A DNA stretch of 64,000 nucleotides from Littorina saxatilis (Eukaryota > Mollusca > Gastropoda > Littorinimorpha > Littorinidae). Positions 22,150 through 33,682 of this stretch are shown here, one piece after another; within the stretch, counting starts at the first letter, position 1, and each line of letters opens with the position of its first letter. The stretch covers positions 42,738,337 through 42,802,336 of the forward strand of contig NC_090258.1 in assembly GCF_037325665.1 (NCBI RefSeq), in the 5' to 3' direction. The notes below the pieces were generated by a model. The model was given only the letters and a program-made list of their open reading frames with translations. It was not told the DNA's origin and ran no database searches. The position numbers and the translations under genes are program-made.

Positions 22150-24778
22150 CTACAATTCTATCTTTCTTACCATTCCATAGAAATGAAAAAAATAACCTAT
22201 TCAAATCAAACAAAAACTTATCATCAGGGTCAGGTAAACTCATAAACAGATGAGTTAACTTAGACAGCGCCAAACTCTTAATAACTGTTATTTTTCCAAA
22301 GGGTGTTAAATTTCTTCTGGACCAGGACCTGAACAAATTCTCAATTTCTACCAATTTATGTTCATAATTAAGGGGTATAATGTCATCTAAGTTGACTGAA
22401 AAAACAATGCCAAGAACTTTAAATGTTACAGGGTTCCAACTGAGCATAAGTTCCGGCATAAATTTAATATTACAATTTGTATGTGAGCCTATCCAGACTG
22501 CCGTAGTTTTCTCATAGTTCATTTTCAGACCGGATATAGAGGCAAATTGCTTCAAAACGTTCATACATGCACAAAATGATTGTTTTGAACCATCCAGAAA
22601 CAGGGCGGTGTCATCTGCAAACTGGGATATTAATATTTCATCATCTGCCACCTTTATACCTTTTATCTCTGTACTCTGGCGGATCATAATGGACAGAAAT
22701 TCGGCACATATTAGATATAAATAAGGTGACAATGGATCTCCTTGTCTGGTACCTCTTTGTACATCAAACCAACTGGAATATTTACCATTCACAGAAACAC
22801 ATGATCTAATATTATTATAAAAAGTGAAAATCCATCTTTTAATGTCATCACCGAAGTTGAATTTGCACAAACATTTATCAATGAAGGACCAAGAAACGCT
22901 GTCGAAAGCTTTTTCAAAGTCAATGCACATCAAGAGGCCACGTATGTTATGCTTATTCACATAAAATAGAGTATCATATAATAACCTTATGTTTTGGCCA
23001 ATGTACCTTCCTTTAATAAAGCCTGTCTGATCTTCATGGATCAAGTTTGGTAACACAGACTTTAACCGTTCAGCAATACAGGATGAAGCAATCTTATAAA
23101 CTACATTCAACAGTGTAATGGGTCGCCAATTTTTCAAAAAACTTTTATCCTTTCCATCCTTTGGTATACAGGTAATAACTCCCTGTCTCTGGGTGATAGA
23201 CATCTCTCCCTTTTCAAAGCTACAATTCAGGGATCTCAGGAGAAAGGAACAGAGATCTTTAAAAAAGAACTTAAAAAACTCAGCTGAATACCCATCTGAA
23301 CCAGGACTTTTGTCGTTATTTAACCGTTTTATAACTGCCATAATTTCTTGCATGGTAATTTTCCCTTCCAAACAATCTCTTTCTTCATTGGAGAGTGCTG
23401 GGTGTTCTAAGTTTTCATCAATCGATTCATTTACCAAATTTGTGTCTCTTGTGGAATACAATTCTTCATAAAAACACTTGACCTCATTACATATAAGGTC
23501 ACTATCATGTATAACCCCGTTCTCAGTCTGTACAAAACACATTGCTTTCTGCACATAATTCCTTTTTTCCAGGTTACAAAAATAATTGGTATTCTTCTCA
23601 CCATCACAAATCCACCTGGCACGTGATCTCACAATAATACCATCAACTCGCTTCTGCCGCACCTCACACAAATCTCGCTTCTTCTGTTCTAACAACTGTA
23701 CATTACTTTCATTCACCTGATTCTCCAAACATACAATCTCAGCAAGGATTTCTCTTTCTTTCTTATCACTTTCTCTCTTTTTATGTGAGGCGTAGGATAT
23801 ACATTTACCTCTTATCTCCAGCAAAATCATTTCAAAAAATAATTGATCATTAATCATCAACACCAAATCTTCATCCTCAATCAAATGTATATTATTTCTG
23901 TCATAAACAGGTACAGCATATTGTATTTTCAAATCTAATATCACTTGCTTAACTAATCCAACAAATGTTATATCTTTTAATAGTGAGTTATTAAACTTCC
24001 ATAGTGGTCGGTGTCTTTTTACAATGTCAGTATTAAAACATAAAGATACAGGTGAATGATCCGAATTATAACTGGGCATAATATCAACACCATTAACAAT
24101 TAATCCCAATTGTTCAGATGTTAAAAAATAATCCAGTCTACTTCTTTGTACACCATTAAATCTTCGCCAGGTATATTTTCTTAAACCGGTGTGCAGATTT
24201 CTATAAATATCTACAAGATTCAACTGTTCCATCATATCTAACATCTTTTTCCTACTTCTCATTTTATACACTTTTGAAGGATGATTAGAATCAATCTTAG
24301 GATCAATTGCAATGTTCCAGTCCCCTCCAATCACAATACAGTCATTATCAAATGAAACAATATTATCCATCAGGTTTTCAAAAAACTCAGGGTGGTCACC
24401 AGTGCTTGGGCCATATACATTCCCCAGAGTAAATCGTTTATTCAACATTTCTATATCAATCAAAATATATCGCCCCTCTGGATCTCTCACAACATTATGA
24501 AGTTTATATTCAAAATTATTTTTAAATAACACAGCAACTCCTCTGCTTGCAGTACTATTTCCTGCCACAATACATTCAAACCCCCATTGTGATCTGATCA
24601 TATTTTCTTGTTCAATTTTCCAGTGCGTTTCCTGTAGTAGAAATACATTACCATTGCTTTTTCTCAACAAATCAAAAACATCTTTTTTCTTTCTAAAATC
24701 TCCTAAACCATTTACATTAAAAGTAACAATATTTAATAATTCACACATAGCCATCTTCAAATTTAATTTCCATTGCAT
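22150..24778 (-). mobile_element. L1/Tx1-type LINE ORF2, endonuclease and RT open, 3' end lost
   Basis: An open minus-strand frame starts MAMCELLNIVTFNVNGLG near 24750. Endonuclease motifs: LLQETHW, GGDWNIAID, RLDYFL and NSDHSPV. Reverse transcriptase: CIPKDGKDKSFLKNWRPITL, DQTGFIKGRYIGQNIR, CIDFEKAFDSVSW, GTRQGDPLSPYLYLICAE and the catalytic SQFADDTALF. It stays open to FLWNGKKDRI near 22165, after which the family sequence stops; the copy at 1-1517 continues with a long C-terminal region. So the 5' half is complete and undamaged but the C-terminus and tail have been removed. The cysteine-rich frame just upstream is not convincing as ORF1. Confidence 0.9.
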
Positions 24779-25559
24779 ACAAGACTGTACATTCGATGCA
24801 AATCAAACACAAACATGTCAGCTTGCATGCTGGACAAATTCGACAACACACCTGACATACCAAACTGTCAACACGGACAACAACACTTCGAGTAACTTCC
24901 AATGCATACATAGAAACAAGCACTGCATTCGAGTTGATTTGTGGTGCTGCAGGTGAACATTTACATCGTGTGCATGATTCCGACATAACAAGGAATAAAT
25001 CACCGAATGAACAGGTACAGTTTTGTTGTGACCACCGTCTTACATACACAAGGGGCAGGAAGGGGGAAGTAGTGGGGGGGGCTGACACAACACAGCAGGG
25101 GAAACGACACACAGACTGGTTGCAACGACAACAAACAACACGCACCATACACACACATCTAAACATATACATACTGTAAGTACTCAGCGCTCTCTCGTGA
25201 CCAGTTTATGTCCATTAGACGAGCTGGAATGTTATCAGTTCCATGCCGCGTTCGACGTTCGCCATTTACACACTACAACGAGTGACAACAACACGCGCAA
25301 TTCCATTGGCTGTAGTGACGTTGAAGTCACATGACATCTTTGTTTATAAAGATCGTGTACTACACGTGGCTGCAGATTTCGCAAACTAAAAAAACCAAGA
25401 AATTCCTTCGAGGTAGGAAAAACACCCCCGTTGGTCAAAGGGAAATAACCATTCTCACTGCCACCAACTGAGAAGGTTATTTCCCTTTGACCATTAATAT
25501 GTAACTCTATAAGTCCTTGTAGAATCTTAATCCACCAATAACTCCCTAACCGTGTGTTT
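24779..25559. other. Probable LINE 5' leader and unassigned sequence
   Basis: The first 400 bp next to the ORF2 start may be LINE leader. Around 25435-25490 a short inverted pair (CAAAGGGAAATAACC and GGTTATTTCCCTTTG) forms a hairpin. No gene. Confidence 0.4.
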
Positions 25560-25715
25560 GACTGGTCCCAATTTTTGTAAGGACCGTCTCAGGAATGTAT
25601 AGAACCTGTTCACCAAGTTTGGTGACGATCGGTCCGTTCATTCTTGAGATCTATATGCGAACACAAACACACAAACACATCGACCGAAACCTATACACAC
25701 CCCTTTTCCGGGGGT
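25560..25715. mobile_element. Dispersed repeat (GTTCACCAAGTTTGGTGACG type)
   Basis: Contains GTTCACCAAGTTTGGTGACG, then TCATTCTTGAGATCTATATG, ACACAAACACACAAACACAT and a CCCCTTTTCCGGGGG palindrome at the end. It resembles a non-autonomous repeat common in mollusc genomes; class unknown. Confidence 0.5.
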
Positions 25716-26427
25716 GTAAAGATGTTGTTGCTATTCACAAAGGAGATGATATTGAAAGCTCTGCACTGATGAACAATAAAAACACATGAAATGAACACTA
25801 AGTTGATTGTTGACAGTGATTGTTAACTTTCAACAGTTGGTATTCTATGCCTAGCTTTGTTGTGTTCAGATCTTCAAAATCTCTGATAATGTAAGCAAAC
25901 AGTGACACAAAATGGTAAGTTATCGCACAGTGAAATTTACCAATGCATCGAGTTCAGACGACTTAGGCACATGACCAAGTCAAGTGGACCCGTCTTTCTC
26001 CTTCACTGCCATCATCGTCGCTACTCGAAATCTGTGGCTCAAACTGGTATGACTAAGGGGCTCCACAAGATTGTGATTGTGTTTGAAACACGGTAATCTC
26101 TAAATCCGAGTCGAAATCGCTGCTTTCACACGAGAGTTGCACTGCAACGTCTCTCTCTGCTTCGCTTGACGCCATGTTTGAGAGAGATAAATTTGCCTAT
26201 TTGTTTCTCTCTGCCCAGCGTTGCAGACTAGTGCATGCAGTTGATGTTATTTTTCTTTTATGATGTTACCTCGCGTTGTGTTTTTCCCTATCTCCTAGTG
26301 CAATGCGAATCTAACCCTAGTCTATTGCTATCTCTTTGCTTTTCCCAAGATTCCGGCTTGACTGGTCAACAATTAATTCTATGAACTGAACAGGAACTCA
26401 ATCAACTTGAACATCGATCAAAGTCCG
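25716..26427. other. Unassigned stretch
   Basis: No gene or repeat recognised. Confidence 0.45.
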
Positions 26428-26826
26428 ATGGGCTAAAACCAGAACCAATTACCTCAAAATAACCTGTTTTGCAACTTTATAGTTATTTGACTTATGGTAA
26501 CATGATTCTCACTTTCTGTAAAGGATTCTTGAAAATCTTGCATAATTGCGTATTTATAAGTCATAATTTGTTCTGGCTCCAAGCATTTCTCCTGCTCATC
26601 TTGGAAGCAGAACAGGCATGAAAACAGCCGGAGGTGAAAAAAAGAGGAAAATAAAGTGGGGGCTGGGGGCCGCAGTAGGCCCCCAGTGGGGTCGAGGGGC
26701 AACGCCCCTTGTGGGGGCCAGGGGGCTCAGCTGAAGGGGTTTCAGCATTTCTGAGCCTTAAAATGGGCATATACACAAGCTTTATAACTGAAGGGGCTGT
26801 AGGCATTTCAAAATCTGAAATTGACA

Positions 26827-27006
26827 TTACTGAATAACCAGACAGAGGAAGAGCCATAGGGTGGTTCCAAGAGGGTTTTGGAGTCTTGTGATGACGGAGG
26901 GGGACACCAGAAGCCTTCTGGCAATCTCCCGTACGCCAAAACCCTCTTGGAACCACCCTATGGCTCTTCCTCTGTCCAGCAGGCTTAACTTCTGTCGTCC
27001 GACCAT
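26827..27006 (-). pseudogene. Tc1/mariner-type transposase, N-terminal HTH fragment
   Basis: From ATG at 27006 the minus strand reads MVGRQKLSLLDRGRAIGWFQ, then EGFGVREIARRLLVSPSVIT and RLQNP. REIARRL.VSPSVI.RL is a helix-turn-helix as found at the start of Tc1-like transposases. The frame then runs into the second arm of a perfect 41-bp inverted repeat and ceases to resemble a transposase. No DDE domain is present. Confidence 0.6.
26841..26976. repeat. Perfect 41-bp inverted repeat inside the Tc1-like fragment
   Basis: 26841-26881 and 26936-26976 are exact inverted complements (core GGGTGGTTCCAAGAGGGTTT) separated by 54 bp. The arm is the DNA that encodes AIGWFQEGFG, so a piece of transposase coding sequence was copied in inverted orientation downstream. 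Confidence 0.9.
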
Positions 27007-27109
27007 CGTGATGTTGTGCTCTGGTCCGCCCAAGCCCTGGATTTTATTGAGTAACCAGTGACCAGTGTTCACAGTCAAAGCATCAAGCTTCCAAGTGCAG
27101 TGCATCATT

Positions 27110-28107
27110 TTGTCAGAAACACGCTATAGAAAAAATGGTGAGTCAGCATAAAACGGTAACATTTTCCAACTTTTTACCAATTTTCAACGCTCAGCCTCTG
27201 ACGCCCGAGTAGCACGTGCAGCACACCAAGCCTGTACAACAAAGCCAGGAGTCCACTCTGTGCGTGTGTGTAAGATCAGCGTTGTAGCTTTCAAAGTTTT
27301 GACAATAGCATCGATTTGCAAAAACACATGAAAATGAAGGGTGTTCCCTAACTTTTTGTGAGTAGTTTATGATCCGATTCGCGGCCCCACGCTGTTGAAA
27401 TCGCCACATTTCATCTGTTAGAGGGTCATCGCAAACTTTGGAAACCTCCGAATTTCCAAGAGAAAAATATGTTCGAGCGCGGCAGGCAGTGAAGAAAGGC
27501 TCGAATCGGTCTGTTTGCGGACTCTGCAATTTACGGTTTATCCAATTGAGCAGTGGCGGGAGTAACGCTTGCCACGTCTTTCGTTTTGCCTCTTTCTTTG
27601 GGGGGTCTTCTTTTTTTTCCCGGCGGAAATTTAAAAAAAAAAAGCGAAAGTGTGACAAAAAAACGGCGGAATTTCCGCTGAAAAGAGAAAGTTTTCATGC
27701 CTGCAGAACCCTCTAACTCCATCCAGGTTGGAAGCAGAACGTGCTAAGTTCAGTTTAGTCTGTTCTGCTACTAAGGCCTGTGGGGAAAGGGGAGTGTTTC
27801 ACTGCGAGCCAGATGCAGCCATCGTCACCTGACCTCTTCTGCTTGCTGTGTCACAGTCATTTTTCGTGTTCTCAGCGCAGCCAGATAAGCGCACATTAGC
27901 GGTAGTGGTATCTGGTCTTGACCCTTTCTGTGTGGTGTAGGATTTCCTCCAGCACACAGAATAGTGTAACTAGCAGTAGTAGAGTCTGCTGTCAACAGAA
28001 AAAGGAATTTGATAGACTGTGGGAACTAAAACAGGTCACCAGTATTTACATCATTCAACAGATGAAAGATCATGCAGTCATTAATTTGATAATGTTGTGT
28101 GTGTGCA
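27110..28107. other. Unassigned stretch within the degraded element
   Basis: No convincing gene. A frame near 27490-27580 contains SVCGLCNLRF and GGSNACHVF, weakly like a BED finger. GGAAGCAGAAC recurs here (27731) as at 26600, 30761 and 30910. Confidence 0.4.
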
Positions 28108-28557
28108 GTTGAACATGCCAAGCCGGGGACCGGAAAAAGAAAGTATGCACTCAACAAACTTCAGTATTGCTTTTTCTGCGGCAAAGGTCAACTGGCCCTT
28201 CCAAGACATATGCTCACGGTTCATAAAAACGAAAGAGATATCGCTATGCTGTGCACCTTCAAAGAAACCAACCAAAAAGGCGCTTACGATAGCGAGTTAA
28301 CTAGGCTTAGGAACTTGGGTAACTTCAAGCATAATGTTGAGGTCTTGAAAAAAGGTGGGACTGGGATTGTTGTGGTCAAAAGACCTTCCAAAAATCGGAG
28401 GGTACGCGATTTCTTGCCTTGTCCAACATGCTTTGGCTTTTATTACAAAGCTGAATTGTGGAGACATGTGAAGAAATGCCCACTGAAACCCGATGAAGCC
28501 TATGATTCCAAGTCACTCATATCAAAATCAAAGCTTCTACTTCAAGCTACTTCCTGA
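28108..28557 (+). CDS. Zinc-finger exon of a transposon-associated type
   Basis: Preceded by a good acceptor (TTGTGTGTGTGCAG). Open reading: YCFFCGKGQLALPRHMLTVH is a C2H2 finger. Then come a linker with LTRLRNLGNFKHNVEVLKKG, a second finger CPTCFGFYYKAELWRHVKKC, and a stop after LLLQATS. Paired C2H2 fingers with an 'LRNxGNFxHN' linker are shared by a large, poorly characterised family of multi-copy proteins in invertebrates and fish (recalled, not searched). No recombinase or catalytic domain follows, so the gene looks truncated or its later exons are scattered at 29570-30930. Role unknown; nucleic-acid binding inferred. Confidence 0.5.
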   Translation, partial: VEHAKPGTGKRKYALNKLQYCFFCGKGQLALPRHMLTVHKNERDIAMLCTFKETNQKGAYDSELTRLRNLGNFKHNVEVLKKGGTGIVVVKRPSKNRRVRDFLPCPTCFGFYYKAELWRHVKKCPLKPDEAYDSKSLISKSKLLLQATS

Positions 28558-28619
28558 CTCCGGATGTACAGGGTTTAAACACAATTAACTTTCCTGTGAT
28601 AAAGAGTGAATGAAGAATG

Positions 28620-28740
28620 AATTGGGAAAGATGCAGTCCCTTGATATTGAGGGAGGAGGGTGGTAATAAGGGGGTTGGGGCCAGGGAGGGGGTTGGTGGT
28701 AAAGTGGGTGCAAGGGGGTGGGGTGGGGTGGGGGGGTGGT
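28620..28740. repeat. G-rich low-complexity tract
   Basis: Runs of GGGGGTTGGGG, GGGTGG and similar, ending GTGGGGTGGGGGGGTGG. Could form G-quadruplexes on the plus strand. Confidence 0.6.
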
Positions 28741-29099
28741 GTCCTAAACTGACAAAAGGATGGTCCACTTTCTGAAAACACTGGAACAGAGAACAGCTAG
28801 CTCTCTGCCATTTTTACATCTGCTGCACAGTCAATTTGGCTGTTGCTCGAGTCAGGACACAGATTCAAGTGAGTATCTTTATGTATTATGTTTTTCCCCA
28901 TTTGAACAGACCATAAAAGCTGAAATTCAGATTCCTTTTTTAAATATATAGGGGATTAACCTTCTGATTCAGTCTAAATCCTGTATCTGCAAACTGATTC
29001 CTAGCTTTTTGTGTTTTGTTTTCCTAATTGTAAAACACAGGCAGGTAAATGTGTTTGTTTCAGCGTGAATGTTCTTGCGCGCATGTGTGTTTGTTTGTG

Positions 29100-29100
29100 T

Positions 29101-29142
<42 letters not shown>
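29100..29142. repeat. (GT)n microsatellite
   Basis: About 20 GT dinucleotides. Minus-strand HTHTHT frames are shadows of it. Confidence 0.95.
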
Positions 29143-29569
29143 CGGTGTGTGCATGTGCTCCTGCCTTAATGTTGTAGTGTATCCATGCAGCTCTTTAGTG
29201 TTTGTTAAAAAATTAAAAAAATGTAAGTGAGTGTTTACAGTATTTGTGTATGCTTGTAAAGATGGATAGATGAATGATTTGGTTGATGGATTTTGTCAGT
29301 TTAATTGACTCTAATATATTTTGTTATTCAGAGGTTATCACAATGTCAAACTGATGAGCATGAGTGGTCAGAGTGTAATCAAGTACTAATGTTTCATTTG
29401 TTTGTGTGAATAGAAACACGAAAACTATCCAAAGTTTTAACGCAGAAGCGATAATACGGAGGCAATTACCTTTTTTTAATTATCGGTTAATAATTTTAAA
29501 ATAGAAGTACATGTAGTAATTGCCTGTTCAAAGGAGATCAAATTCATAGTATCCATGTCTTTTGCAGAC

Positions 29570-30265
29570 GCTGTTTGAAAGGAGATGAATCATCAGGCCG
29601 TCCAGGCAAGTAAGAAGCACCATGCATTTCAGGAGACTGTCCTTCGGATTCACGGATTACGGTTGCATAATCTCCTTTCTGCCAATGCTAAAAGTGAAAC
29701 CTGATGACTTTGATGCGTCTCCATTGGCAAAATCTACCCCAAAATATGACGATTGTGCTGTTTCTTCAATCGAAGATCCTTTTGAGAACATGGTGAATGG
29801 GGGGTTATCCTCCTGTTCGAGTCATGCATCAACTCCAATACTTGCTGATTTGTGATTCCACCCCTCAAAAATGAATCAAGCTACCCAACTCCTGTACATC
29901 TTTCTCCTGTGTGTGCTTCCACAGTTTCTGTTACCCTGTAGGTGTATTCACATCAGCTTGTAGTATATGTCAGACACTGCTCCTTTAGGTGAAACTACCA
30001 CAGCATCTCTTCCATCTGTTTATGGATTTATGGAACCCCAACAAAAAAAATTCTGTCATCGATGAAGGAAGCATCCAATGTGACACCTCATGAGAAGAAG
30101 TTCAGCCGAACTTAAAGACTCTGCAACCCGGGACTACGGGAAAAGGTGTGTTCGAAAAGCGAAGACACTCAGAGATGAATTTTACACAGGAATAACTGGT
30201 CAAACGGCTAAGACTAGTACAACAAAAGGTAAGTACAACAAAAGGTAAGTACAACAAAAGGTAAG
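29570..30265 (+). other. Possible exons, ending in a triplicated splice-donor motif
   Basis: TTTTGCAG precedes 29570. A frame at 29622-29855 gives an acidic, protein-like stretch (KVKPDDFDASPLAKSTPKYD). At about 30085-30228 ATRDYGKRCVRKAKTLRDEF is open to AAAAG|GTAAGT. That donor is repeated three times by a 16-bp tandem unit, GTAAGTACAACAAAAG (donors at 30229, 30245, 30261). They may be later exons of the zinc-finger gene; evidence is weak. Confidence 0.3.
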
Positions 30266-31122
30266 AATGCCAATTTGTTTTCTTGATAATGAACAGAGTA
30301 GCATGCAGTCAGGATCTAAAGCTCGTGATTTTGTTACCATTTGCATTGTGTGGTTAAAATGCGCCTTCAGCCTTGTGTTTATTTGTTTGTTTGCTTGCTT
30401 GTTTGCTGCTTTGTTCGTTTGGTTTGTTGTTGGTGTTATTGGGTTTGTAGTTTTGTGCGTAACGCAAAACGATATGAGCTGATACAACATAAGATTACCG
30501 TTGGGATTTCTTAAAAAACACAATAAAAAAAAAGTGTAATGATTTCAGAGAGAGTTTTGTGTGTGTGTGTTGTTTTTTTTTCGCTATGAAAAGTACCGGC
30601 AATTTAATTTTTATTTATGCGTGTTGCGTTCATTAGGCCACACAATGAATGAATACATGAGTCCTTGATGATATTTTTGCAAGTGACTTGACATTTGTTT
30701 GTTTATGACGGTAATAAACTTTGAAAAACGATTTGAACTAATGTACAGTATAAGCTTTGCTTGGAAGCAGAACATGCTATGTGTGAGGAGGCTGCTTCTG
30801 ACTGCTGTAGCACAGGCCACAGTGGGGTCTGTGTGGAAGTCAGAAGCAGCTATGGTGCACTGGGCTTTTCTAGCTCCAGAACTGAGAAAAGAGCAGGAGT
30901 GTATTCTGGAAGCAGAACAAATTATACTGCATATGGAAAAGTTGTTCAATTAAATTGATTACTAGTGTGCATGACCAGTGTTTCCTCTAAGTCAAGTGTG
31001 TAAAATATGAGGGCTGCAATCCTGTGTTTACTATTTTTTATAAGGGGTTGAAATCTTCAAGTGGCCATTTCTCAAAATGGTGGAAATCCAGTTAGATGGT
31101 TCTGGTTTTAACCCATCGAAAC

Positions 31123-32686
31123 ATAAAGGGAGTCCACACATGGGTCGTAATATTTCGATTAAGTTTATTTATCAAAACGGTCAAACGACCAGCATAAAAT
31201 GGTAAGTCAAATACAAATTACATGATACAAAATTCGCCTTCCAGGCACACGCTTTCGCTCAAGTAAGATGTTCCCTAACTAGCTAAAGTTGGGCGTCTAG
31301 AATTTCAACAGGGATGCTACTTATTTTTCCTGGCTACAAACGGAAGAACAGTTCTTCCTCACCAGGCTACTGAATTATTAAGTGGATAGTCTGAGACTTC
31401 TTATTGCTAAAGTTTGATCATCGAGAGACCCAGGCCTCGGCCCTTATCTCCTCAACGATATTTTAGTCCCTATGCTCAAAGTTCTACTCCTATTTATAGA
31501 CGTACTGTACGCTGTCTAACCCGACTGCAATGGGTTTAACAAACGCACGCGTACGTCCAGTAGTTTTACTGTCGCCTATCTATCTAAGTTTGTCGGACCT
31601 ACCCGGTCCGATTTGGTTTACTTTCTAACTATCTACGATGCTTTTTCTCCTAGTCTATCTTTTGGATCGCTCGGAACCAGACAATTCGACTGGCCCGAGT
31701 GGTGATGATCTTCCTTTGTAGCTAATCGTACTCCTACTCTGCCTATTTGGATGAAAGAGAATCTCAAGATTCTTTACTGCTAGCAATTTACCCTACTCTG
31801 TCAAATTTATCCTGCAAAACCTAACGACCTTTCTGCGCTCCGATCTTTTATACCCCTTCTTTCCTAGCAACTCTAAAATAATGTCCTGATGTTTCGCATT
31901 GGCTAAATTAGCAACAATGGCCGACTCTCTCGCGGACTCATCCGCAGTAAAATATAATCCCTCATTATCCCTACTTTCCCTACGATTACGATGTCCGCAG
32001 ACATCGTTTCATTAACATTTCAACACACTTGCTTGCTCTACAATTTTATTCTATTCAAAAGAGCTTCAATCGCCCATTATATCAACATTTCGTCTGCTCC
32101 GGTCGTCAGACCGTTGATCGATAGAACACAACTTACGACGGTCGCTAAGCCGATCGTGTCTCCTACCGAGCCTTAAAACGGGCTCTAATGACCCGGGAAC
32201 ATATTTATTACAACTTCTCCTATTGTTTCAAACGTTCAACTATTCAACTAACGCTACAATAACAGGTTTGTTAACTTTTCGTCTTATTCCCAGCATCTAA
32301 CTTGCTGAGTAAAACAACATGGCGGCCATCGCCCATATCGAAACTACAACTCATTCCTTACGGAAATCCTAACTACATCATTCTCATGCATTATGACATA
32401 CGGGGAAAAGCTGGCATTTGCAATGACAATCCAGATTCTATTCTGGATTGCCTTTGCTGCTGCAAACTTTATCGTGTTGACGGCATTCCCGTCACACAAG
32501 AAACACTTAACAAGGGTAAAAGGAGAAACAGAATCCGTTAGTCGCCTCTTACGACATGCTGGGGAGCATCGGGTAAATTCTTCCCCCTAACCCGCGGGGG
32601 GTGATCAGAGCATGACGTGCCATGTTCCACTGAACACTTTTTGAAAACGGTTAGTAGTAGTTACTCTGCCTTTGGGTATCGAAAAA
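31123..32686. other. Unassigned non-coding block
   Basis: No gene recognised. Base composition is more even and pyrimidine-rich than the surroundings. Near 32535-32600 is GTCGCCTCTTACGACATGCT followed by CCCCCTAACCCGCGGGGGG, which looks like the end of a dispersed repeat. The stretch may be one long repeat unit. Confidence 0.4.
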
Positions 32687-33069
32687 TACGTCACTTCCGG
32701 TGGGTGACGTCAGAGGGGGGCGTGGCAGGTGGGATGGGCCCTGGTGGGGTGACGTCACTTCCGGTGGGTGACGTCAGAGGAGGCGTGGCAGGTCACGTGG
32801 GAAGGGGGTGACGTCACTTCCGGTGGGTGACGTCATGAGGGTGTGTTAGGTCACGTGGGGTCAGAGAGGGGGCAGGTGGGATGGGCCCTGGTGGGGTGAC
32901 GTCACATCCGGGATGACGTCATAAGGGTGTGTGTCGGAGGATGTCATAAGGGGGTGTGGCAGGTCACGTGGAGGGTCACGTGCAGGTGTCATGTGATAGA
33001 CCACGTGGGAGGGGTCATGTGATAGGGAGCTATTGATCGGGGCAGGTCTAGGCAGGTTGGGTGACGTCA
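32687..33069. promoter_or_regulatory. Array of CRE, E-box and ETS-type sites
   Basis: In 383 bp the palindrome TGACGTCA occurs eight times (32705, 32750, 32769, 32809, 32828, 32897, 32914, 33062). CACGTG occurs five times (32794, 32852, 32965, 32977, 33002) and CACTTCCGG three times (32692, 32755, 32814, with a near match at 32901). These are consensus sites for CREB/ATF, bHLH (MYC/USF) and ETS/GABP factors. They sit in a degenerate GC-rich tandem repeat (GTGGCAGGT, GGGATGGGCCCTGGTGGGG). It lies just upstream of the polymerase fossil, separated from it by a SINE, so it may be that element's old promoter or enhancer, or simply a minisatellite whose unit includes these sites. Confidence 0.5.
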
Positions 33070-33080
33070 GAGAACCAGTA

Positions 33081-33388
33081 TTTTGTTTGTTTGTTTGCTT
33101 AACGCCCAGCCGACCACGAAGGGCCATATCAGGGCGGTGCTGCTTTGACATTTAATGTGCGCCACACACAAGACAGAAGTCGCAGCACAGGCTTCATGTC
33201 TCACCCAGTCACATTATTCTGACACCGGACCAACCAGTCCTAGCACTAACCCCATATTGCCAGACGCCAGGTGGAGCAGCCACTAGATTGCCAATTTTAA
33301 AGTCTTAGGTATGACCCGGCCGGGGTTCGAACCCACGACCTCCCGATCACGGGGCGGACGCCTTACCACTAGGCCAACCATGCCGGTC
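33081..33388 (-). mobile_element. tRNA-derived SINE (minus strand)
   Basis: Inverted copy of the SINE at 13038-13367: B box as GGGTTCGAACCC, A box CCTTACCACTAGGCCAACC, tail GCTTAACGCCCAGCCGACCA, ending in (CAAA)n. It sits directly before the first recognisable polymerase sequence. Clear target duplication not found. Confidence 0.85.
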
Positions 33389-33644
33389 CACTTTCCTACA
33401 TCCCGATTGTTGTGTGATCATACCAAAAACTGTAAGGGAGCTGCCTCGCGTTTGGTTTTTCGCGGAGGAGTGTATCACCCATCCCCCACCCTGAAAGAAA
33501 AGCTGGACTTGGAAGGGATACGCTTACCCAAAGAACTTCAGTTTCACCCTCACCGCATTGTCTTCGACATTGAGTCGTACTTTCCAAAAGAGTTGTCTGT
33601 CGAAACAAAGAACGGTTGTGACAAACTGTCTTATACAGATACAC

Positions 33645-33682
33645 GGCTGCCAGTAAGTTCGTCACACGGTAGATTCGTCACC
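33645..33682. repeat. Left terminal inverted repeat of MULE-type element
   Basis: Pairs with 35762-35799 over 38 bp with two mismatches. Immediately preceded by AGATACAC. Confidence 0.85.

Larger units (their letters stand above)
26428..31122. mobile_element. Degraded gene-bearing element with inverted similar ends
   Basis: The two ends are inverted relatives: CCGATGGGCTAAAACCAGAA on the left (about 26428) and TTCTGGTTTTAACCCATCG on the right (about 31103-31122). Further in, both carry an exon-like piece, (Q/K)(D/E)EQE.C(L/I)L(E)(P/A)EQI, on the minus strand near 26570-26600 and on the plus strand near 30890-30930. Between them are a zinc-finger exon (28108-28557), a Tc1-like fragment and other exon-like pieces. 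No target duplication was found. It could be one old DNA transposon with inverted ends, or a locus with an inverted duplication. Confidence 0.4.

Noticed and set aside
24741-25172. Cysteine-rich ORF (143 codons) as LINE ORF1 or a secreted protein
   Set aside because: Its cysteines come from ACA/TGT-rich leader sequence, it overlaps the ORF2 start and lacks ORF1 features.
27438-27716. BED-finger hAT transposase start (CGLCNLRF, GGSNACHVF)
   Set aside because: Spacing and the lack of a following His pair do not fit well, and nothing downstream resembles a hAT transposase.
30740-30958. Cysteine- and serine-rich ORF MEAEHAMCEEAASDCC as a peptide gene
   Set aside because: The same DNA read in the frame ECILEAEQIILHMEKLF matches the inverted relative near 26590 better, so it is treated as an end piece of the degraded element.
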